Assembly (NCBI GenBank): GCA_015494595.1
Contig: WGAX01000201.1
Span: forward strand, 1-6,931
DNA from: Nitratiruptor sp.
Lineage (GTDB): Bacteria; Campylobacterota; Campylobacteria; Campylobacterales; Nitratiruptoraceae
Reading direction: 5' to 3'
Length of the DNA stretch: 6,931 bases
Positions 1 to 6,003 of this stretch are shown one piece after another; the first letter of the stretch is position 1, and each line of letters starts with the position of its first letter. The notes beneath the pieces were generated by a model, which was not told where the DNA came from, did not search any database, and saw nothing but the letters and a program-made list of their open reading frames with translations. The position numbers were made by a program, and so were the translations under genes.

Positions 1-437
1 AACTCCTTTTTTCGTCTTTTTGTAGCACATACCAAAAAGAGCTGCCTCTGATTATTAGAAAGAAGTCTGCCATATACTATATGGCAGGCAATGCCCAATT
101 TTTTAATTTCAGCTTTTCTTTTTAGAAGCTGGGGTAAATAATTTTCGTGTACATACATTACCTGCACACCAAAACACCTCTTTTTGGCCTTAAGCCTCTT
201 TTTTTGTGGAGCACTAGAGAGAGCCAAAGAGGTGAAAGAGGAGCTAGAAGAGGAAGAAAAAGTATGATGTTTTTGAGTAGGTGGTTTGAGCTGTTTGATA
301 AGTTTTTGATCAAAAGAGATATTTTGTACCAGAAAATATCCACCTCCTACAAAAAGAAGGATCGCAAAAAAAGCCAGCAGCCCTCTTTTTAAACGATACC
401 TTTTGCATTTTTGCTCCAACTCCTCAAAGCTATACAC
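1..437 (-). CDS. Bitopic membrane protein with probable C-terminal SPOR domain (partial, runs off left edge)
   Basis: From the GTG at 437 this frame stays open to the window edge, giving 145 visible codons. A basic cytoplasmic stretch (residues 10-18) precedes one membrane helix (about 19-37, containing GLLAFFAILLFVGGGYFLV). Next comes a linker with seven consecutive serines (61-67) and a basic cluster (79-87). From about residue 88 the pattern fits a SPOR domain: strand CFGVQVMYV, a helix ending KKLG, strand IACHIVYG, strand QLFLVCAT and the start of a second helix. SPOR domains bind glycan strands stripped of stem peptides in the periplasm, and the predicted topology suits that. In classical MSHA operons this position holds MshN, also bitopic but with TPR repeats; no TPR pattern is visible here. 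Without the missing C-terminus the domain is probable, not proven. The start overlaps the MshM-like gene by 8 nt. Confidence 0.7.
   Translation of the reverse strand, partial: MYSFEELEQKCKRYRLKRGLLAFFAILLFVGGGYFLVQNISFDQKLIKQLKPPTQKHHTFSSSSSSSFTSLALSSAPQKKRLKAKKRCFGVQVMYVHENYLPQLLKRKAEIKKLGIACHIVYGRLLSNNQRQLFLVCATKRRKKE
67..87. repeat. Perfect 21-bp palindrome inside the SPOR-like gene
   Basis: Two 10-base arms, CTGCCATATA and TATATGGCAG, flank a single central C. It is a perfect inverted repeat within coding sequence (codons for CHIVYG). It could be an operator-like site or an mRNA hairpin of about 9 bp with a 3-nt loop, or it could be chance in AT-rich DNA. Confidence 0.6.
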
Positions 438-1221
438 GCAGCATTCCTCCCCCAATAGCTGCCATCGTCACTAGGCATCTATTAGGTTTTTCATACCCCT
501 TTTTACCAAGTTTTATAGCTTCATCCATAAGTAAAAAAATCTGATGGACAATCTTTTTGGTATCGCGAAAATTTCCTTTGGTAAATTTATAAATATCTTT
601 ACATAGTCTTTTTGTCAGCTCCTCTTGCAATGTATACTCCCCCTCTTGCAAAAGCTCTTTAGAGATATATTCTCGCACCTCATCATACTCAAGCCCTTGC
701 ATCTGTAAAACTTTATGGGGGCGTGAAGCAAATTGAGGCTCTTGCAAAATTTTTCCCGATTCGTGCTTATGCATTGCCAAAATAAACCAAAAGGCTTTGC
801 TATCTGCTAAGATACGCAAAAGCTCTATCATCTCCTTTGAAAGCAGTTGCGCCTCATCAATTGCCACAATCGTACTGCTTTTTTTGTACTCCTCAACAGC
901 TTGTGCAATCATCTGCTCCAAAGAAAACCCCTCTATATGCACTCCCTTCCTATCCAAAAGAGTTTTAACAAAATCTACCGGCTCAAAAAAAGGGGTATTA
1001 AACCGTATAACAGTAAAATCCGCTACAATATCAGAGAGTTTTGTAAGAAAAACTGACTTGCCCGTACCGGGCTCTCCCACCAAAAAAATGAGCTGCCTTG
1101 TCTCTTTTTCTAAAATATTTACAAGCTCATTTTTTAGACGCAAAGTGGCTCGTGTCTCATAGAAAGTTACTCCCTCAATGCGATCCTCAAAAATTTTGGC
1201 AATTTTTTTAAAATCTGCCAA
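430..1221 (-). CDS. mshM: AAA+ ATPase of the ExeA/GspA/MshM type
   Basis: This is a 263-residue cytoplasmic P-loop ATPase. Walker A is GEPGTGKS (49-56), Walker B is IVAIDEAQ (118-125), a sensor-1-like strand lies at about 144-151, an arginine at 167 is a candidate arginine finger, and GNFR (216-219) fits a sensor-2 position. The order and the DEAQ box match ExeA/GspA and MshM, which help secretins insert or assemble across the cell wall. Full-length ExeA has a membrane helix and a C-terminal peptidoglycan-binding domain; neither is visible here, so this is the short MshM form. The start is TTG, with AAGGAG 6 nt upstream inside the end of the secretin gene. The secretin stop is only 3 nt before the start and in the same frame. 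The 3' end overlaps the next gene by 8 nt. Both neighbours support the secretin-biogenesis role; a related ExeA-like ATPase with another task is the main alternative. Confidence 0.85.
   Translation of the reverse strand: MADFKKIAKIFEDRIEGVTFYETRATLRLKNELVNILEKETRQLIFLVGEPGTGKSVFLTKLSDIVADFTVIRFNTPFFEPVDFVKTLLDRKGVHIEGFSLEQMIAQAVEEYKKSSTIVAIDEAQLLSKEMIELLRILADSKAFWFILAMHKHESGKILQEPQFASRPHKVLQMQGLEYDEVREYISKELLQEGEYTLQEELTKRLCKDIYKFTKGNFRDTKKIVHQIFLLMDEAIKLGKKGYEKPNRCLVTMAAIGGGMLRV
444..453 (-). promoter_or_regulatory. Strong ribosome binding site for the GTG start of the SPOR-like gene
   Basis: GGGGGAGGAA on the minus strand, in the last codons of the MshM-like gene, ends 6 nt before GTG at 437. 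It is the strongest Shine-Dalgarno in the window and is the main reason to place the start at this GTG; the open frame has no ATG before residue 94. Confidence 0.7.
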
Positions 1222-1224
1222 CCA

Positions 1225-2682
1225 CTACTCCTTGAAAATAGCAAGATCATCAATAGTTGGAATATTATGCTCCTCAATAATTTTCGGAATAATCAAAATA
1301 AAGAGCTCACTTCTATGCATATTGCGCCTCGTACTATGAAAAAGTCTTCCTACAATAGGCAAACTTCCCAGCAGAGGTATCTTTTTATCACTATTGGTAT
1401 AATTTTTGCTAATAAGACCACCTATAAGAATCTTTTGAGAATCTTTGACTTTCACAATGGAAGTAAGCTGTTTGATTTTAACATCGGGAGGTAAAACTCT
1501 AATGGCACTGCTGCTATTAAGATCCCTATCATCAATAAGCTCACTGGTTACCGGATTGATCTTCATAATAATTTCACCATTTTCTGTAATCTCTGGAATC
1601 ACATAAAGAGTAATACCAATGAAAGATTGTCCAATGGCATAGGTAGTAGTGCCGACAGTAGAGCCCCCTTGGATATTTGTTGTGCCGCTTGTCTCATACC
1701 TATAGGAGAGTTGATCCCCTACATTAATAATTGCTGGCTGATTATTGAGCGTTAAAACTTTGGGATTGGAGAGGATTTTCACTTTGCCATATCTTCTTAA
1801 AAAATTAAAGAGCCCATCCATTGAAAAATTGTAGCCGATGAAATAGTTGGGTATTTTCATATTGTTAATCGATACACCATCTTGACGGAGTTTATGCCCC
1901 TCTCTTGAGCCCATCATAGAGAGATGAAATTTACTCCAATCAATACCTACCGTATGCTCATTATCATAGACAACTTCTATCAACTTTGCTTCTATAAGCA
2001 CCTGTTTATGCATTCGCTTTGAGAGCGTATGCAAAAACTTCTCAACCTTTTTAAGCTGTTTTCTTGTACCTGTTACTGTTACCAATGAAGCATCTTTATT
2101 AATGAAAATCTTAAAATTTTTCTCATTATCTGCCCCACTGAGCAATACCTCAAGCTGCCGACGCAAATTTCGCCAGAAAGTAAATTCAGATTTGGTTGTT
2201 ATAGTAGTATAATCATTTGTCTGTGCACCTCCTCCCTCTCCTCCTCCACCCTCACCAGAGCCCCCACCTTCACCACCACTTGTACCCAATACAATGGACT
2301 TTTTGCTCTCACTTTGCATTGAGCTTAAATTGATGTAATCAATAGTAAAGGTTTTAGTTTTATAGTAAGCGATTTTTAGCAGATCTTTTTTAGCATCATA
2401 ACTATAAAAAAGGTTATTTTCTGTTAGTAAAAAGTCAAAAAGCTCATCAAGTGTATAATCTTTAATATTGATAAAATCGAGAGGCTTTTTAATAATATCT
2501 CTACTCTTTGCATCCTCAAAAATAACAGAAATATCACAATTAAGCGCCACATTTTGAAGAATATTTCCTATAGTCACACCTCTATCTTGATGAGGTAAAG
2601 CTTTGAGAGTAAAGAGTTTCTTATCACATCTACTCCCAAACAGCAAAGAGGCTATAAGCACTAAAACAGCAACAATTCTCAT
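1225..2682 (-). CDS. mshL: Outer-membrane secretin, MshL type
   Basis: This 485-residue secretin forms the outer-membrane ring through which the pilus or substrate passes. An N-terminal signal peptide (about 1-19) ends in Cys19, but GSRC is not a good lipobox, so lipoprotein status is doubtful although MshL of Vibrio is described as a lipoprotein. A short secretin/TonB N-terminal (STN) domain covers about 35-95. A Gly/Glu-rich linker (133-152) joins it to a secretin N-type domain (about 165-225). The secretin barrel domain covers about 226-470 and carries the family signature KIPLLGSLPIVGRLF (434-448). The STN plus secretin arrangement and total length suit MshL/PilQ, and the ATPase following immediately supports MshL. 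No truncation or frameshift is visible. The ATG lies one base after the previous stop with only a weak upstream GAGAG, suggesting coupling. The stop TAG is in frame with the next gene. Confidence 0.92.
   Translation of the reverse strand: MRIVAVLVLIASLLFGSRCDKKLFTLKALPHQDRGVTIGNILQNVALNCDISVIFEDAKSRDIIKKPLDFINIKDYTLDELFDFLLTENNLFYSYDAKKDLLKIAYYKTKTFTIDYINLSSMQSESKKSIVLGTSGGEGGGSGEGGGGEGGGAQTNDYTTITTKSEFTFWRNLRRQLEVLLSGADNEKNFKIFINKDASLVTVTGTRKQLKKVEKFLHTLSKRMHKQVLIEAKLIEVVYDNEHTVGIDWSKFHLSMMGSREGHKLRQDGVSINNMKIPNYFIGYNFSMDGLFNFLRRYGKVKILSNPKVLTLNNQPAIINVGDQLSYRYETSGTTNIQGGSTVGTTTYAIGQSFIGITLYVIPEITENGEIIMKINPVTSELIDDRDLNSSSAIRVLPPDVKIKQLTSIVKVKDSQKILIGGLISKNYTNSDKKIPLLGSLPIVGRLFHSTRRNMHRSELFILIIPKIIEEHNIPTIDDLAIFKE
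1228..1233 (-). promoter_or_regulatory. Ribosome binding site deciding the TTG start of the MshM-like ATPase
   Basis: AAGGAG on the minus strand forms the last two codons of the secretin gene and lies 6 nt before TTG at 1221. The GTG at 1226-1224 is in another frame and hits a stop after a few codons, so TTG is the only sensible start here. Confidence 0.75.
2224..2284 (-). repeat. Low-complexity Gly/Glu-rich coding repeat in the secretin gene
   Basis: This region of the coding strand is an irregular repeat of GGT, GGA, GGG and GAG codons, giving a 20-residue segment made almost only of Gly, with Glu, Ser and Thr (residues 133-152). It is a flexible, acidic linker between the STN and N1-like domains. 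It is far more GC-rich than its surroundings, and the coding strand has many short G runs, including GGGGG and two GGG. Confidence 0.8.
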
Positions 2683-2683
2683 A

Positions 2684-3016
2684 CTACTCTCGTATTTCCA
2701 AAATATTTTTTGGTAAAAGAGGAAGAATCTTTATCTTCTCTCCTTTCTTTAATATAATGTAGTTTTTTTTAATACTTAATAAAGTATATCCATCTATCTG
2801 CTCTCCTCTTGTATAAAATTTCCCATTAATATAGGCTTGATTGTTAAAAATTGCATAAAGATAGAGAGGCTTTTCAGTTTGGGAGATCCTTTTGTGAGAT
2901 TTAGCGGAGTGTTGAATAATTTTTGAGGCTTTGTGAAAAGGATCATACTCTACAGGAATATCCAATACAGCGCCAAAGAGCCAAGAAGTAACCAACAAAA
3001 ACAACCAACTTTTCAC
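2684..3016 (-). CDS. PilP/GspC-HR/MshK-like periplasmic protein
   Basis: This 110-residue protein starts with a hydrophobic segment (about residues 1-17, ending FGA), either a Sec signal peptide or a membrane anchor. A YDPFHKA motif at 24-30 recalls the (R)DPF motif of PilP and MshK proteins. Residues 51-100 contain a run of short beta strands (YAIFNNQAYING, then YTRGEQIDGYTLLSI, then YIILKKGEKIKIL), the pattern of the PilP/GspC homology-region barrel that contacts the secretin N-terminal domain. It would therefore bridge the PilN/PilO-like pair in the inner membrane and the secretin encoded next. The start is GTG in a GTGA overlap with the PilO-like gene; a GGGGG run lies just upstream but there is no strong Shine-Dalgarno, so it may depend on translational coupling. 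It stops one base before the secretin ATG. Confidence 0.7.
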   Translation of the reverse strand: MKSWLFLLVTSWLFGAVLDIPVEYDPFHKASKIIQHSAKSHKRISQTEKPLYLYAIFNNQAYINGKFYTRGEQIDGYTLLSIKKNYIILKKGEKIKILPLLPKNILEIRE

Positions 3017-3639
3017 ACAGCGCCCCCGTAGAGCTTAAGTAAAAAAGAGAAACGAGGCATTGAGCCATTTGTTTCAATACTTAAATTATCAATTCTTAAC
3101 AGCACTTCACTATTTTCAATACTCCTCAAAAATTTTACGATATTTAAAAACTCCCCCTCTCCTCTAATAGCTAACTCTTTTTTTTCATAAATTTTACCAA
3201 GATAGGGCTCATTTTTTGGAGTAATAAGAATCTGCTCCAAAATCAAATCTCTCTTCTTGGACTCATTTAAAATATTATCGAGCAATTGTGCAAAATTCTC
3301 ATTTGTCAAAAAAAAGACTCTATCTTGATGCAACTGCTCCAATATAGTATTTTTCTTCTCTCTCATCTGCTCGATAGCACTTTGTAAGAGCATATTATCC
3401 TGTTTGAGTTTTTGGATTTGACGCAGATAAAAAGGGGCTCTATTTTTTTGCATACTACTTTCAATTTTTCCAAGATGCTCTTGCTCTGTTTGTATCTCCT
3501 CTATGAGAGGCTCTCCAAACATCGTATATCCAAAATATCCTACCAATCCCAAAATAAGAAGAAAAAAGAGAAGCCTTTGCCACAGAGGATAAACCTCTAA
3601 CTCCTCTTCTATCAACTCTAAACGCTCTTGCCAGCTCAT
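3013..3639 (-). CDS. PilO/GspM/MshJ-like inner-membrane alignment protein
   Basis: This 208-residue bitopic protein has a short cytoplasmic, acidic N-terminus, one membrane helix (about residues 20-40), a coiled coil (about 45-105) and a C-terminal domain of about 100 residues with alternating strands and helices. That is the layout of PilO and GspM, whose ferredoxin-like periplasmic domain pairs with the PilN or GspL domain. It sits directly after the PilM-PilN fusion and before a PilP-like gene, the fixed order of the alignment subcomplex and of mshI-mshJ-mshK. Sequence in this family is poorly conserved, so the call rests on architecture and gene order. The ATG overlaps the previous stop as ATGA and is preceded by AAGGTGG, a good ribosome binding site. 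The end overlaps the next start as GTGA. Confidence 0.75.
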   Translation of the reverse strand: MSWQERLELIEEELEVYPLWQRLLFFLLILGLVGYFGYTMFGEPLIEEIQTEQEHLGKIESSMQKNRAPFYLRQIQKLKQDNMLLQSAIEQMREKKNTILEQLHQDRVFFLTNENFAQLLDNILNESKKRDLILEQILITPKNEPYLGKIYEKKELAIRGEGEFLNIVKFLRSIENSEVLLRIDNLSIETNGSMPRFSFLLKLYGGAV

Positions 3640-5099
3640 TTAGCCACCTTTATTCGGCTAAAATAGACTCCTTTTATATAGGTTATACCGTCTGTTTGAA
3701 TATGAGTATAGTTTTTATTAAGAAGATAGCGCATAAATTTAGCAATTTTTTCCCTCTCATTCTCCTTGGAAAGCAGATCTACATATGTAAATTTCGTACC
3801 ATTTTGCTCAATTGCCTTTGTAGAGAGATGAAAAGTAAAAAGCGCTTCTATAATATCATTCATCATCTGCTCTCGCTGCAATTTGGCATTTTGAATGAAA
3901 GGAATAGTATCTAGCGTATCTTGATAGAGCTCTAACTCACTTTGCAAAAGCTGCTGTTTTTTTTGTAAAGAAGCTCTTTTGTGTTTTAGCTTTTTAATAA
4001 CTGCTAAATAGCGGCTATTCTCTTTTTTTAGCTTATTTAATAGCTGCTCTTTTACTGCAATGGTTTGCTGCAACCGGTTTAAGTGCTGAAGGAGATAAAA
4101 ATATCCCCCCACTCCCAAAAAGATAAAGAGAGTTAAAACTCCTGCAAAACGCACTATATCATAAGTATATAGAGGCTTTTTTCGCTCATAAAAAGTAAAA
4201 TTAAGTCTTTGATCTAGCTCTTCATACTTTGCTACATACAACGCCTCGATAGCTAAAGAGACCTCTTTTTGCTCCATATTACAACAACTAATCCTCTCAT
4301 AACGCAACTCCCCCTCTAATGCAAAAGATAAAAAAAGCTCTCGCAGCCCTTTAATCTCTTCTCCCTCAAAATCTATTAAAAGCCGATCTATACGCTCGAT
4401 ATTGAAAAAACTCCTCTTAAAGTTAAAAGCATAGATAATCTTTTCCACATTGGCAAAAATTACCTCTTGTAAAGCATTAAAAATATGCTTCTCTTCAGGA
4501 GGATAGTTCTCTGCTACAAGACCTTTGCTAACAAGGAGTGTTTTGAGCTTTACTAACTCTATCCCCACTTTTTGTGCAATAGTCTCTAAAGCATCAATAC
4601 TTCTATGACCGACAAATCTACCATTTTGAAAAAATGCGCAAAAAGCCTCTTGCGTGCTTAAAAAGAGGATCAGATCAGTGCTTTGAATAGGCTGGGTATA
4701 GAGTGCTTTATATGTGATAAACTTTGGATAGACAACATCAATAAAACCTATTTTTTTGAATTTATCTCCAATATAAGCGTCCAAATCCCCCTTTTCAAGG
4801 GCGAAAGCTTCTATAAGATAACTATTTTCTTGCTCCAGTTTATAGGGAATATAATCAATAATATACTCTTTATTTGAATCCAATCCCCCTTCATTATACA
4901 TTTTCAACTCAACTTGAATAGCTAACTGCTCTTGTGAAAGATTAAGAGGCAATTTAAAACTTAAAAAGCGTATATATGTAGCAGGAATTCTGCATCCTAC
5001 TTTATACTCTTTAACTTTTATACTACTTGTTAGTGTCTGAAACCTATTTCCATCAAAAAGGAGCAGCTTATCCTCATATGCAATAACTGCTTTTTGCAT
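3636..5099 (-). CDS. MshI/GspL-type assembly platform protein (PilM-like plus PilN-like fusion)
   Basis: This bitopic inner-membrane protein (487 residues from the ATG) looks like a natural PilM-PilN fusion, the architecture of GspL and MshI. Residues 1 to about 290 form a cytoplasmic PilM-like region resembling the actin-like fold. A LNFTFYERKK segment follows at about 299-308, echoing the xNLLP.R peptide at the N-terminus of PilN. A membrane helix covers about 316-337, a Lys/Gln/Leu-rich coiled coil about 338-395, and a PilN-like periplasmic domain the remainder. In type IV pilus and type II systems this protein links the cytoplasmic extension ATPase to the periplasmic alignment complex. 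The segment corresponding to the PilM nucleotide loop reads FLSTQEAF (about 146-153), with no DIG motif, so ATP binding may be lost as in GspL. I prefer the ATG at 5099, in TGATG with the previous stop and 4 nt after AGGAG; a GTG at 5102 would add one residue. It overlaps the PilO-like gene by 4 nt. Confidence 0.8.
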   Translation of the reverse strand: MQKAVIAYEDKLLLFDGNRFQTLTSSIKVKEYKVGCRIPATYIRFLSFKLPLNLSQEQLAIQVELKMYNEGGLDSNKEYIIDYIPYKLEQENSYLIEAFALEKGDLDAYIGDKFKKIGFIDVVYPKFITYKALYTQPIQSTDLILFLSTQEAFCAFFQNGRFVGHRSIDALETIAQKVGIELVKLKTLLVSKGLVAENYPPEEKHIFNALQEVIFANVEKIIYAFNFKRSFFNIERIDRLLIDFEGEEIKGLRELFLSFALEGELRYERISCCNMEQKEVSLAIEALYVAKYEELDQRLNFTFYERKKPLYTYDIVRFAGVLTLFIFLGVGGYFYLLQHLNRLQQTIAVKEQLLNKLKKENSRYLAVIKKLKHKRASLQKKQQLLQSELELYQDTLDTIPFIQNAKLQREQMMNDIIEALFTFHLSTKAIEQNGTKFTYVDLLSKENEREKIAKFMRYLLNKNYTHIQTDGITYIKGVYFSRIKVAK

Positions 5100-5566
5100 C
5101 ACTCTCCTGTCTTCTTCTGATAGCGGATTATAACATATCCTGATTGGGGCAATACCTCAAATATAACACTTTGATCTGAATAGGAGAGTTGTAAAATCTC
5201 CTTTCTTTTAGTTAATAAAGAGTGAGGAAGAGTTAAGGTATCATCAATATGCGCTCTTCCAAAGCTATCAAAACAGAGCGTTGTAATAAAACTTTTTATT
5301 GCACTTTTTAACTCATAATGCTCCTTTTTTGCCAACTCTTTTAGCCTCTCTTCTTGCAACTCAATACATCCTATTTTATTGCCTTTACTTAAACCTCGTT
5401 TATCAAAATTTATTCCTTGATATTTAGCTTCTAATATTTTAAGATAGATATAATCTATATCGTGCTGCAAATTTTTAGGTTTATAACTATACAGAGCCAA
5501 AGAAATCAATACCCCCAAAATCACCATAACTACTATAAGCTCCATCAATGTAAAGGCTCTTTTCAT
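5099..5566 (-). CDS. GspH-like minor pseudopilin with type IV prepilin N-terminus
   Basis: This is a 155-residue prepilin-like protein. The leader MKRA precedes FTLMEL, with Phe as mature +1 and Glu at +5, followed by a hydrophobic helix (about residues 5-26). The residue before the cleavage site is Ala rather than Gly, a substitution prepilin peptidases can accept. The soluble domain is small and beta-rich, with Cys67 and Cys98 as a possible disulfide pair and a CFDSFGRAHID segment (98-108) of the type seen near the end of GspH/FimT-like pseudopilins. It probably belongs to the pseudopilin tip or core with the two preceding genes. Its ATG overlaps the previous stop as ATGA, and its TGA is shared with the ATG of the next gene. 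Whether it is GspH-, MshC- or MshD-like cannot be settled from sequence alone; pseudopilin identity itself is secure. Confidence 0.85.
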   Translation of the reverse strand: MKRAFTLMELIVVMVILGVLISLALYSYKPKNLQHDIDYIYLKILEAKYQGINFDKRGLSKGNKIGCIELQEERLKELAKKEHYELKSAIKSFITTLCFDSFGRAHIDDTLTLPHSLLTKRKEILQLSYSDQSVIFEVLPQSGYVIIRYQKKTGE

Positions 5567-6003
5567 GGTCTTTGCAGCGTCCTTTTTGTAATCCTAATCG
5601 GCGAGACTATTTTGGCATTTTTGGTAGAGCTAACTACAACATTCATTAACACATATCCATTACTTTGGGGAGTTGCAATCTCTTGTACAATGGAGCAATT
5701 TTGTATATTGTTAGCATCTTTATCAAAGATATAGTAGCGCTGCAGCGTTACATTTGCCTCAAATTTTTTATCAGGAGCTATAAAATTCATTCGTTGTATA
5801 CAATCTTTATCGCGTTTAAAACTCTCTATACGCAATAATGCAGCCTCTATAACACTTTGCAAAAAGAGTTGAGCCTGCTCTTTATTATAACTGTCAGCAT
5901 ACTCTTTTACATGAATCCTTACAGCCTGCAGGGTTAATATAGAAATTCCTGAAAGAAGCAACAGCATAAAGATTGCCATAAGGAGATTAAAACCTTTTCT
6001 CAA
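5563..6003 (-). CDS. MshP/PilX/GspK-like minor pseudopilin lacking Glu+5
   Basis: This 146-residue protein has a short basic leader (MRKG), Phe at the expected mature +1, and a hydrophobic helix at about residues 5-27, followed by a small soluble domain with two cysteines (68 and 103) that could form a disulfide. The motif reads G|FNLLM, so the canonical Glu+5 is replaced by Met. Loss of Glu+5 is known for the tip pseudopilin GspK of type II secretion and is seen in MshP-type proteins, so a tip role is plausible. The size is close to MshP and much shorter than a typical GspK. The start is TTG, overlapping the previous stop as TTGA, with an AAGG Shine-Dalgarno 7 nt upstream; starting there keeps the RKG leader. 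Next to it lie the GspJ-like and GspH-like genes. Family assignment is by features and context. Confidence 0.75.
   Translation of the reverse strand: MRKGFNLLMAIFMLLLLSGISILTLQAVRIHVKEYADSYNKEQAQLFLQSVIEAALLRIESFKRDKDCIQRMNFIAPDKKFEANVTLQRYYIFDKDANNIQNCSIVQEIATPQSNGYVLMNVVVSSTKNAKIVSPIRITKRTLQRP

Noticed and set aside
173..204. Direct repeat of CCTCTTTTT with a GGCCTTAAGCC near-palindrome between the copies
   Set aside because: It encodes the basic Lys/Arg cluster of the linker (AAA/AAG/AGG codons), and such repeats are expected from that composition.
147..392. An 81-codon plus-strand frame and an overlapping 61-codon minus-strand frame (158-343)
   Set aside because: Both overlap the 1-437 frame, which has a strong Shine-Dalgarno, a membrane helix and a domain pattern. 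Neither alternative shows a motif or fits the operon layout.
797..1162. A 121-codon plus-strand frame
   Set aside because: It is antisense to the Walker A and Walker B region of the ATPase gene and has no recognisable feature of its own.
2623..2682. Lipoprotein signal in the secretin (Cys19)
   Set aside because: The residues before Cys19 are GSR, with Arg at -1, which does not match a lipobox. A plain Sec signal peptide is the safer reading.
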